Source of the DNA: Bradyrhizobium sp. SZCCT0148
Lineage (GTDB): Bacteria; Pseudomonadota; Alphaproteobacteria; Rhizobiales; Xanthobacteraceae
Reading direction: 5' to 3'
DNA length: 64,000 nt
Assembly (NCBI RefSeq): GCF_018129985.1
Contig: NZ_JAFCKT010000010.1
Span: 62,001 to 126,000, forward strand
Made by a program: the position numbers and the translations under genes. Positions 56,862 to 64,000 of the stretch are shown in pieces (within the stretch, counting starts at the first letter, position 1; each line of letters begins with the position of its first letter). The notes under the pieces were generated by a model. The model worked only from the letters and a program-made list of their open reading frames with translations, made no database searches and was not told the DNA's origin.

Positions 56862-59603
56862 ATGAATATCGTCATTGTGGAGTCGCCGGCGAAAGCCAAG
56901 ACGATCAACAAGTATTTGGGCTCGTCCTATGAGGTTCTGGCCTCGTTCGGTCATGTCCGAGACTTGCCCGCGAAGAACGGCTCCGTCGATCCCGATGCCA
57001 ATTTCAAGATGATCTGGGAGGTCGACCCCAAGGCGGCCGGCCGGCTCAACGACATCGCCAAGTCCCTGAAGAATGCCGACCGCCTGATTCTCGCCACCGA
57101 CCCCGATCGTGAGGGCGAAGCCATCTCCTGGCACGTGCTGGAGGTTCTGAAGGAAAAGCGAGCGCTGAAGGACCAGAAGATCGAGCGCGTGGTGTTCAAC
57201 GCCATCACCAAGCAGGCGGTCACCGACGCGATGAAGCATCCGCGCCAGATCGACGGTGCGCTGGTGGACGCCTACATGGCGCGCCGTGCGCTCGACTATC
57301 TGGTCGGCTTCACCCTCTCCCCCGTGCTGTGGCGCAAGCTGCCGGGCGCCCGCTCGGCCGGCCGCGTGCAGTCGGTGGCGCTGCGGCTGGTCTGCGATCG
57401 CGAGCTCGAGATCGAGAAGTTCGTCGCGCGCGAATATTGGTCGCTGATCGCAACCCTGCTGACGCCGCGCGGCGATGCCTTCGAGGCCCGACTGGTCGGC
57501 GCCGACGGCAAGAAGATCCAGCGCCTCGACATCGGCACCGGCGCGGAAGCCGAAGACTTCAAGAAGGCGCTGGAAACAGCCGCCTACGCCGTGACCTCGG
57601 TTGACGCCAAGCCCGCCCGGCGCAATCCGCAGGCGCCCTTCACCACCTCGACGCTGCAGCAGGAGGCCAGCCGCAAATACGGCTTTGCGCCGGCGCACAC
57701 CATGCGCATAGCCCAGCGGCTCTATGAGGGCATCGACATCGGCGGCGAGACCACCGGACTCATTACTTATATGCGTACCGACGGCGTGCAGATCGATCCA
57801 TCCGCGATCACCCAGGCCCGCAAGGTGATCGGCGAGGACTACGGCAACGCCTACGTGCCGGACGCGCCGCGCCAGTACCAGGCCAAGGCCAAGAACGCCC
57901 AGGAAGCGCACGAAGCGATCCGCCCAACCGACCTGTCGCGCCGCCCCGACAGCATGAGCCGCAAGCTCGATGCCGATCAGGCCCGGCTTTACGAGCTGAT
58001 CTGGAAGCGCACGATCGCCAGCCAGATGGAATCGGCCGAGCTCGAGCGCACCACGGTCGACATCACGGCAAAGGCAGGTTCCCGCACGCTGGAGCTGCGC
58101 GCCACCGGCCAGGTCGTCAAGTTCGACGGCTTCCTCGCGCTCTACCAGGAAGGCCGCGACGACGAAGAGGACGAGGATTCCCGCCGCCTGCCCGCGATGA
58201 GCCCGAACGATGCGCTCAAGCGGCAATCGCTGTCCGTCACCCAGCATTTCACCGAGCCGCCGCCGCGCTTCTCCGAGGCCTCGCTGGTCAAGCGCATGGA
58301 AGAGCTCGGCATCGGCCGGCCGTCGACCTATGCCTCGATTTTGCAGGTGCTGAAGGACCGCGGCTACGTCAAGCTTGAGAAGAAGCGCCTGCATGGCGAG
58401 GACAAGGGCCGCGTCGTGGTCGCGTTCCTCGAAAGCTTCTTCAGCCGCTACGTCGAATACGACTTCACCGCCAATCTGGAAGAGCAGCTCGACCGCATCT
58501 CCAACAACGAGATCTCCTGGCAGCAGGTCCTGAAGGATTTCTGGACCGGCTTCATCGGCGCCGTCGACGAGATCAAGGACCTGCGCGTCGCGCAGGTGCT
58601 GGACGTGCTCGACGACATGCTCGGACAGCACATCTATCCGCCGCGCACCGACGGCGGCGATATCAGGCAGTGCCCGAACTGCGGCACCGGCCGTCTCAAT
58701 CTCAAGGCCGGCAAGTTCGGCGCCTTCGTCGGCTGCTCGAACTATCCGGAGTGCCGCTTCACCCGTCAGCTCGCCGCCGATGGCGAGGCCAGCGCCGATC
58801 GTTCGCTCGGCCAGGATCCCGAGACCGGTCGCGATGTCTGGGTCAAGGCCGGCCGGTTCGGTCCCTATATCCAGCTCGGCGAGCAGAAGGATTATGCGGA
58901 AGGCGAGAAACCGAAGCGCGCCGGCATCCCGAAGGGCACCTCGCCCGGCGATGTCGACCTCGAACTTGCGCTCAAGCTGCTGTCGCTGCCGCGCGAGATC
59001 GGCAAGCATCCCGAGACCGGTGAGCCGATCACCGCAGGCCTCGGCCGCTTCGGGCCGTTCGTCAAGCATGAGAAGACCTATGCCAGCCTGGAAGCCGGCG
59101 ACGAGGTATTCGACATCGGCCTCAATCGCGCGGTGACGCTGATCGCGGAAAAGGTCGCCAAGGGCCCGAGCCGCCGCTTCGGCGCCGATCCAGGCAAGGC
59201 GATCGGCGATCATCCGACGCTCGGCACCGTCACCGTGAAGAGCGGCCGCTACGGCGCCTATGTCACGGCGGGTGGCGTCAACGCGACGATCCCGGCCGAG
59301 TTCGAAAAGGACACGGTGACGATTGCGCAGGCGATCGCGCTGATCGACGAGCGCGCGGCCAAGGGCGGCGGCAAGAAGCCAAAGAAGGCGGCGAAGCCCG
59401 CCAAGGCCAAGAAGGCGTCAGAAAAGGCCGCGGACGGCGATGACGCCGCACCCAAGAAGAAACCGGCCGCGAAGAAGGCGGCCAAAACCAAATCCGAATC
59501 CACCAGCAAGGCGCGCGCCGCCGTGTCGTCGACCGCAAAGACGTCGCCGACCAAGGCCGCCGCCGCCAAGGCTCCGGCCAAGAAGACTGCCGGCAAGACT
59601 TGA
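56862..59603 (+). CDS. topA: DNA topoisomerase I
   Basis: A 913-residue type IA topoisomerase that relaxes negative supercoils. The Toprim domain starts MNIVIVESPAKAKTINKYLG with the acidic ILATDPDREGEAISWH. The active-site tyrosine is Tyr303 in GLITYMRTDGVQ, and PGARSAGRVQSVALRLV is a domain II landmark. A zinc finger follows (CPNCGTGRLNLKAGKFGAFV, then GCSNYPECRF), then three C-terminal repeat units with GRFGPF/GRYGAY motifs. The last 75 residues form a Lys/Ala-rich H1-like tail (AKKAAKTKSESTSKARAAVS). ATG 56862 is the standard start; upstream frame sequence is not conserved. rnr follows after 20 bases. Confidence 0.97.
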   Translation: MNIVIVESPAKAKTINKYLGSSYEVLASFGHVRDLPAKNGSVDPDANFKMIWEVDPKAAGRLNDIAKSLKNADRLILATDPDREGEAISWHVLEVLKEKRALKDQKIERVVFNAITKQAVTDAMKHPRQIDGALVDAYMARRALDYLVGFTLSPVLWRKLPGARSAGRVQSVALRLVCDRELEIEKFVAREYWSLIATLLTPRGDAFEARLVGADGKKIQRLDIGTGAEAEDFKKALETAAYAVTSVDAKPARRNPQAPFTTSTLQQEASRKYGFAPAHTMRIAQRLYEGIDIGGETTGLITYMRTDGVQIDPSAITQARKVIGEDYGNAYVPDAPRQYQAKAKNAQEAHEAIRPTDLSRRPDSMSRKLDADQARLYELIWKRTIASQMESAELERTTVDITAKAGSRTLELRATGQVVKFDGFLALYQEGRDDEEDEDSRRLPAMSPNDALKRQSLSVTQHFTEPPPRFSEASLVKRMEELGIGRPSTYASILQVLKDRGYVKLEKKRLHGEDKGRVVVAFLESFFSRYVEYDFTANLEEQLDRISNNEISWQQVLKDFWTGFIGAVDEIKDLRVAQVLDVLDDMLGQHIYPPRTDGGDIRQCPNCGTGRLNLKAGKFGAFVGCSNYPECRFTRQLAADGEASADRSLGQDPETGRDVWVKAGRFGPYIQLGEQKDYAEGEKPKRAGIPKGTSPGDVDLELALKLLSLPREIGKHPETGEPITAGLGRFGPFVKHEKTYASLEAGDEVFDIGLNRAVTLIAEKVAKGPSRRFGADPGKAIGDHPTLGTVTVKSGRYGAYVTAGGVNATIPAEFEKDTVTIAQAIALIDERAAKGGGKKPKKAAKPAKAKKASEKAADGDDAAPKKKPAAKKAAKTKSESTSKARAAVSSTAKTSPTKAAAAKAPAKKTAGKT

Positions 59604-59623
59604 GATCAAGAATTAGAGGTTAA

Positions 59624-61969
59624 GTGAAACGCAAGAATGACCATGGCTTTCCCGAGCGGCAAGCCATCGTCGCCTTCATCAAGGCAAATCCCGGAAAGGT
59701 CGGGACCCGCGAAATTGCGCGCGAGTTCGGTCTGAAGAACGCCGATCGCGCCGAGCTCAAGCGCATGCTGCGCGAGCTGGCCGATGACGGGACCATCAAG
59801 AAGAAGCGTCACAAGGTGTCCGAGCCGGACGCGCTGCCGCCGACCCTGGTCGCCGACATTACCGGCCGCGATGCTGACGGCGAGTTGATCGCCTCCCCCA
59901 CCGAATGGGACGAGGTCGAAAGCGGCGAGCCCCCCAAAATTCGCATCCAGATGCCGCGCCGGCCGAAGCCGGGCACCGTCGCCGGCGTCCGCGACCGCGT
60001 GCTGCTGCGCGTCGAGCCGTCCTCCGAGACCGAAGGCCCGGCCTATCTCGGCCACATCATCAAGGTCTTCGACAAGGCCAAGAGCCGCATCCTCGGCGTG
60101 TTCCGCGCGCTCCCCGAAGGCGGCGGACGGCTGGTCCCCGTCGACAAGAAATCCGCCGACCGCGAGCTGAACATCGCCCAGGCTGACACAAACGGTGCGC
60201 AGGACGGCGATCTCGTCAGCGTCGACATCGTCCGCACGCGCAGCTTTGGCCTCGCCTCCGGCCGCGTCAAAGAGAAGCTCGGTTCCGTCAAGTCGGAGAA
60301 GGCGATCAGCCTGATCGCGATCTATGCCCACGACATCCCGCTACAGTTCTCGCCTGCCGCGATACGCGATGCGGAAGCGGCCGAGCCGGCCAATTTGAAG
60401 GGCCGCGAGGATTGGCGCGACGTGCCGCTTCTCACCATCGATCCGCCGGATGCCAAGGATCATGACGACGCGGTGCATGCGCAGCCGGATGACGATCCCA
60501 ACAACAAGGGCGGCTTCATCGTCAACGTCGCCATCGCCGACGTCAGCTTCTACGTCCGGCCGGGCAGCGCGCTCGACCGCGACGCACTCGATCGCGGTAA
60601 CTCGGTCTATTTCCCCGACCGCGTCGTGCCGATGTTGCCCGAGCGGATCTCCAACGATCTCTGCTCGCTGGTGCCGGGCGAGCCGCGGGGCGCGCTCGCG
60701 GTGCGCATGGTACTCGGCCCCGACGGCCGCAAGCGCTCACACAGTTTTCATCGCATCCTGATGCGCTCGGCGGCAAAGCTCAGCTACGCGCAGGCGCAGG
60801 CCGCGATCGACGGCCGGCCGGACGACACCACCGGTCCCCTGCTCGATCCCATCCTGAGACCGCTCTATGCGGCCTATGCCTGCGCCAAGCGCGCGCGCGA
60901 CGAGCGCGATCCGCTCAATCTCGATCTGCCCGAACGCAAGATCCTCCTGAAAAGCGATGGTACGGTCGACCGCGTCGTGGTGCCCGAACGTCTTGATGCG
61001 CACAAGCTGATCGAGGAGTTCATGATCCTCGCCAATGTCGCGGCCGCGGAGATGCTGGAGAAGAAATCGCTCCCGCTGATCTACCGCGTGCACGACGAGC
61101 CGACCTTGGAGAAGGTCCACGCGCTCGCGGAGTTTCTGGAGACGCTCGACGTTCCCTTCGCCAAATCAGGCGCGCTGCGTCCCACCACGTTCAACCGCGT
61201 GCTGGCCCAGCTCGAAGGCCATGATTACTATCCGCTGGTCAGCGAGGTCGTGCTGCGCGCCCAGGCGCAGGCCGAATACTCCTCCGAGAATTACGGTCAC
61301 TTCGGCCTGAATTTGCGCCGCTACGCGCATTTCACCTCGCCGATCCGCCGTTATGCCGATCTCGTCGTGCACCGCGCGTTGGTCCGCGCGCTCGGCCTCG
61401 GCGAAGGTGCCCTGCCCGACAGCGAGACGCCGGAAACCCTGAGCGAGGTCGCCGCCCACATCTCGGTGACTGAACGGCGGGCGATGAAGGCGGAGCGCGA
61501 GACCGTCGACCGGCTGATCGCCCATCACCTCGCCGACCGCATCGGCGCGAGTTTCCAGGGCCGCGTCTCCGGCGTCACCCGCGCCGGGCTCTTCGTCAAG
61601 CTGGCTGAAACCGGCGCCGACGGACTGATCCCGATCCGATCCCTCGGTACGGAATATTTCAACTATGATGAGAACCGGCACGCCCTGGTCGGCACACGCA
61701 GCCGCACCATGTATCAGCTGGGCGACTTGGTGGATGTCCGCCTGATCGAGGCGGCCCCGATCGCAGGCGCACTGCGTTTCGAGCTGCTGTCGTCCTCCAG
61801 TGAGGCCGCGCCGCACGACCGCAGGCAACCAGGTCCGCAACGCCGCCCCTCGCTCAAGGCGCATCCCGGCCGCAGCCCGGACAGAAAACGCAAGCCGCCG
61901 AAGCCAAAGCCCGGCAAGAAGGGCAAAGGCAAGAGCAAGGGCAAAGGCAAGAAGGGCAAGGCATGGTGA
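59624..61969 (+). CDS. rnr: Ribonuclease R
   Basis: A 781-residue 3'-5' exoribonuclease that degrades structured RNA and assists trans-translation. The RNB active site is TIDPPDAKDHDDAVHA, with Asp273, Asp279, Asp281 and Asp282. An N-terminal winged-helix region (about 10-65), two cold-shock-like domains and a C-terminal S1 domain (about 635-720, GRVSGVTRAGLFVKL) follow the usual order, and SPIRRYADLVVHRAL is the family signature. The C-terminal tail (KPPKPKPGKKGKGKSKGKGK) is strongly basic and low-complexity. GTG 59624 has AGAGG upstream. The stop overlaps the DUF983 gene start by 7 bases. Confidence 0.96.
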   Translation: MKRKNDHGFPERQAIVAFIKANPGKVGTREIAREFGLKNADRAELKRMLRELADDGTIKKKRHKVSEPDALPPTLVADITGRDADGELIASPTEWDEVESGEPPKIRIQMPRRPKPGTVAGVRDRVLLRVEPSSETEGPAYLGHIIKVFDKAKSRILGVFRALPEGGGRLVPVDKKSADRELNIAQADTNGAQDGDLVSVDIVRTRSFGLASGRVKEKLGSVKSEKAISLIAIYAHDIPLQFSPAAIRDAEAAEPANLKGREDWRDVPLLTIDPPDAKDHDDAVHAQPDDDPNNKGGFIVNVAIADVSFYVRPGSALDRDALDRGNSVYFPDRVVPMLPERISNDLCSLVPGEPRGALAVRMVLGPDGRKRSHSFHRILMRSAAKLSYAQAQAAIDGRPDDTTGPLLDPILRPLYAAYACAKRARDERDPLNLDLPERKILLKSDGTVDRVVVPERLDAHKLIEEFMILANVAAAEMLEKKSLPLIYRVHDEPTLEKVHALAEFLETLDVPFAKSGALRPTTFNRVLAQLEGHDYYPLVSEVVLRAQAQAEYSSENYGHFGLNLRRYAHFTSPIRRYADLVVHRALVRALGLGEGALPDSETPETLSEVAAHISVTERRAMKAERETVDRLIAHHLADRIGASFQGRVSGVTRAGLFVKLAETGADGLIPIRSLGTEYFNYDENRHALVGTRSRTMYQLGDLVDVRLIEAAPIAGALRFELLSSSSEAAPHDRRQPGPQRRPSLKAHPGRSPDRKRKPPKPKPGKKGKGKSKGKGKKGKAW

Positions 61970-62403
61970 CCATGAGCACGGCCCCGAAGATCTGGACGCG
62001 CGAGACGGGTCTCGTCGAGAAGCGCGATCTCTGGACGGCCATGAAGCGCGGCTTTCGCGGCCGCTGCCCGCGCTGTGGCGAGGGCAAACTGTTCCGCGCC
62101 TTCCTGAAGACGGCGGACAATTGCTCGGTGTGCGACCTCGATTTCACGCCGCACCGCGCTGACGATCTGCCGGCCTATCTCGTCATCGTCATCGTCGGCC
62201 ACGTCGTGGTGCCATCGATCCTCTGGATCGAGACCAACTATACTACGCCGGTCTGGCTCAGCTTCGCGGCCTATCTGCCCTTCACCTTCGTCGCCTCGCT
62301 CGCGCTGCTGCAGCCCGTCAAGGGAGCTGTGGTCGGCCTGCAATGGGCTCTGCGCATGCATGGGTTTGACGACACCCCTCCGGATGGTATTCCGCCTGTG
62401 TAA
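61963..62403 (+). CDS. DUF983 membrane protein with zinc-ribbon-like cysteines
   Basis: A 146-residue inner-membrane protein of the DUF983 family. A cytoplasmic N-terminal part carries two cysteine pairs (GRCPRCGEGKLF and NCSVCDLDF) expected to bind zinc. Two membrane helices follow: LPAYLVIVIVGHVVVPSILW and LSFAAYLPFTFVASLALLQP. ATG 61963 overlaps the end of rnr and has AAGAAGGG upstream; ATG 61972 is an alternative. The function of DUF983 is unknown. Position after topA-rnr suggests a shared transcript. Confidence 0.9.
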   Translation: MVTMSTAPKIWTRETGLVEKRDLWTAMKRGFRGRCPRCGEGKLFRAFLKTADNCSVCDLDFTPHRADDLPAYLVIVIVGHVVVPSILWIETNYTTPVWLSFAAYLPFTFVASLALLQPVKGAVVGLQWALRMHGFDDTPPDGIPPV

Positions 62404-62433
62404 GCAAGAAGCAAAAAGCGTTGGGGTGAGGAT

Positions 62434-63183
62434 ATGACGGATACGACGCAAGCCGATGAGAAGGTAAAGATCCACGAGGGCAAGGAAGCCGATCACCATC
62501 CCTATTTCCGCCCGAGGGATGCGGCGACGCTGATCCTGGTCGACCGCAGCAGCACTACGCCGAAAGTCCTGGTCGGCAAGCGCCACGACAAGGTGGTGTT
62601 CATGCCCGGCAAGTTCGTGTTCCCGGGCGGGCGCGTCGACAAGGCCGACTATCGCGTGCCCTGTGCCGCGCCGATCACCCCCGAGCTGGAAGCCAACCTC
62701 GCCAAGGGCAGTCCGAAGACACCGGCTTCACGGGCGAAGTCGCTCGCCATTGCCGCGATCCGCGAGGCCTGCGAGGAGACCGGTCTTTGCCTCGGCCGCA
62801 AGGCGGAGATCAAGGCGAAGCTCGAAGGTCCGTGGCAGCCGTTCGCCGACGCGGGCCTGCTGCCCGATCCCTCCAGCCTGTTCCTGATCGCCCGCGCGAT
62901 CACCCCGCCCGGCCGCGTCAAGCGTTTCGACACCCGCTTCTTCACCGCAGATGCCTCCGCGATCACCCACCGCGTCGACGGTGTGATCCATGCCGATGCT
63001 GAACTGGTCGAGCTGGTCTGGGTCGAGCTCGGCTCCAAGCCGCTGGCCGACCTGCATCCGATGACGCGCAACGTGCTCAACGAGCTGCACACCCGCCTCG
63101 CCACCGGCCCGCTCCGCCACGACGCGCCGGTGCCGTTCTTCCATTTCTACGGCGGCAAGATGCAAAAGGATATTCTGGGCTGA
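62434..63183 (+). CDS. NUDIX hydrolase with long insertion in the Nudix box
   Basis: A 249-residue enzyme. The substrate-facing strand is FMPGKFVFPGGRVDKADYR, and the catalytic helix is AAIREACEETGLCL, with Glu111, Glu114 and Glu115. Between the GG and the REACEE there are about 40 residues instead of the usual dozen. Such long insertions occur in NUDT19-like CoA or dinucleotide diphosphatases. It is expected to hydrolyse a nucleoside diphosphate linked to another moiety, but the substrate is unclear. It follows the DUF983 gene by 30 bases. Confidence 0.85.
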   Translation: MTDTTQADEKVKIHEGKEADHHPYFRPRDAATLILVDRSSTTPKVLVGKRHDKVVFMPGKFVFPGGRVDKADYRVPCAAPITPELEANLAKGSPKTPASRAKSLAIAAIREACEETGLCLGRKAEIKAKLEGPWQPFADAGLLPDPSSLFLIARAITPPGRVKRFDTRFFTADASAITHRVDGVIHADAELVELVWVELGSKPLADLHPMTRNVLNELHTRLATGPLRHDAPVPFFHFYGGKMQKDILG

Positions 63184-63193
63184 GCTCGGTCCT

Positions 63194-63286
63194 TCCGGGG
63201 CGCGCGCAGCGCGAGTCAGGAATCCATTCATCGATCATCTCCGCTGTGCGATGGATTCCGGGCTCGCGCCAAGAGGCGCGCCCCCG
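63194..63286. repeat. Intergenic palindrome after the NUDIX gene
   Basis: GGAATCCAT (63219-63227) pairs with ATGGATTCC (63251-63259). Outer GC-rich arms (GGGGCGCGCGCAGCGCGAGT and the GCTCGCGCC to GGCGCGCCCC run) extend the pairing to about 93 bases. This GGAATCCATC ... GATGGATTCCGGGCTCGCGC type is a dispersed unit in many Bradyrhizobium genomes. It may mark the end of the topA-rnr-NUDIX transcript. Confidence 0.65.
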
Positions 63287-63408
63287 CAATGATGCGATTT
63301 TGCTGAACGCCCGGCGAAAAACGAAATAATCCTCCCTTCCATGCCGCTAGCGGAGTTCCGCCGCGTCCCTATGTCTTCCCGAGCGTCACCAAGAACGGAC
63401 ACCGGGCG

Positions 63409-64000
63409 ATGGCACAACGGCAACTCAAGCTTGGCGCGTTCATGCGCCCGATCAGCATCCACACCGGCGCCTGGCGCTATCCCGGGGCTTGGCCCGACGC
63501 CAATTTCAACTTCTCGCACATCAAGACGCTGATCCGGAAGCTCGAGGCCGGCAAGTTCGACGCCTTCTTCATGGCCGATCACCTCGCCGTGCTGAACATG
63601 CCGATCGATGCGCTCAAGCGCAGCCACACTGTGACCTCGTTCGAGCCGTTCACGCTCTTGTCGGCGCTATCGGCCGTCACCGAGCGGATCGGCCTGATCG
63701 CGACGGGCTCGACAACGTTCGACGAGCCCTATCACGTCGCGCGCCGCTTCGCCTCGCTCGATCATCTCAGCGGCGGGCGCGCAGGCTGGAACATCGTGAC
63801 CACATCGAATCCGGACGCGGCTCTGAATTTCGGCCTCGACGACCACATGGAGCACGCCGAGCGCTACAAGCGCGCCCGCGAATTCTACGACGTCGTCACC
63901 GGCTTGTGGGATTCCTTCGCCGACGACGCCTTCGTGCGCGATGTCGAGAGCGGCTTGTTCTTCGATCCAGCGAAGATGCACACGCTCGATCACCACGGCA
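63409..64000 (+). CDS. LLM-class flavin-dependent monooxygenase (NtaA/SnaA/DszA type), N-terminal part
   Basis: The frame is open from ATG 63409 to the right edge, so 197 residues are visible and the gene continues outside. It starts MAQRQLKLGAFMRPISIHTG and contains FDAFFMADHLAVLNM, then ATGSTTFDEPYHVARRFASL, and SGGRAGWNIVTTSNPDAALN, with HAERYKRAREFYDVV later. These are the flavin- and substrate-binding motifs of the two-component monooxygenases of the nitrilotriacetate/dibenzothiophene-sulfone branch. The enzyme uses FMNH2 from a separate reductase. The substrate is unknown. A palindrome separates it from the NUDIX gene, suggesting its own promoter. Confidence 0.88.
   Translation, partial: MAQRQLKLGAFMRPISIHTGAWRYPGAWPDANFNFSHIKTLIRKLEAGKFDAFFMADHLAVLNMPIDALKRSHTVTSFEPFTLLSALSAVTERIGLIATGSTTFDEPYHVARRFASLDHLSGGRAGWNIVTTSNPDAALNFGLDDHMEHAERYKRAREFYDVVTGLWDSFADDAFVRDVESGLFFDPAKMHTLDHHG

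Noticed and set aside
56778..59213. 811-codon open frame on the minus strand
   Set aside because: Antisense shadow of topA. TopA has clear motifs throughout.

Overview
The window looks like a stretch of chromosome from a GC-rich alphaproteobacterium of the Bradyrhizobium group (Nitrobacteraceae, Rhizobiales). This is an inference. It rests on the Omp2b-type porin, the order pdxJ-acpS-lepB-rnc-era-recO, the omega subunit next to a long Rel/SpoT homologue, many short secreted or membrane proteins of Bradyrhizobium type, and several families of palindromic intergenic repeats. No rRNA, integrase, transposase, prophage or CRISPR array was found. One tRNA gene (tRNA-Ser, GCU) is present. Most of the window is core genome.

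Region by region. 1-4300: the end of a chromate-transporter-like gene, a receiver/HWE-kinase hybrid, a small secreted protein, an AraC remnant, a small membrane protein, a tRNA-like scrap and a dispersed repeat; this is the most decayed part. 4301-7400: a GMC oxidoreductase with an orphan peptide-type solute-binding protein. 7722-15665 (minus): parC and a small secreted protein, then the maturation/GTPase cluster recO, a membrane ORF, era, rnc, lepB, acpS, pdxJ. 15763-18646 (minus): rel and rpoZ. 18976-20278 (plus): a NYN-domain protein overlapping a family 5 uracil-DNA glycosylase. 20275-22752 (minus): peroxiredoxin, smpB, mscL, dapA. 22994-25468: a lytic transglycosylase. 25974-27548: the porin. 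28351-30657: tRNA-Ser and a gene-poor stretch with two microproteins. 30702-34462 (minus): the GatCAB amidotransferase operon with two small unrecognised genes inserted. 34540-37600: two nitronate monooxygenase-like genes and a divergent LysR regulator. 37631-39850: a trypsin-like protease fused to an EndoG-type nuclease. 40169-44441: ruvX, an AEC transporter, a CPBP protease and an AidB-like acyl-CoA dehydrogenase. 44462-46647: a secreted caspase-like protein coupled to a VanX-type dipeptidase. 46810-49708: pyrB, a dihydroorotase-like gene lacking the HxH motif, and plsY. 49880-53516: patatin, amidase, dprA. 53513-56634: two HxlR regulators, each divergent from a redox gene (azoR, frameshifted, and an SDR). 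56862-64000: topA, rnr, a DUF983 gene, a NUDIX gene and the start of an LLM-type flavin monooxygenase.

Several clusters are translationally coupled by 4-base start/stop overlaps: gatC-orf71-gatA-orf98-gatB, pdxJ-acpS, lepB-rnc, caspase-dipeptidase and pyrB-pyrC-like. The items most worth following up are the protease-nuclease fusion, the caspase/glycan-binding/VanX unit, the two extra genes inside the gat operon, and the dihydroorotase-like partner of PyrB.
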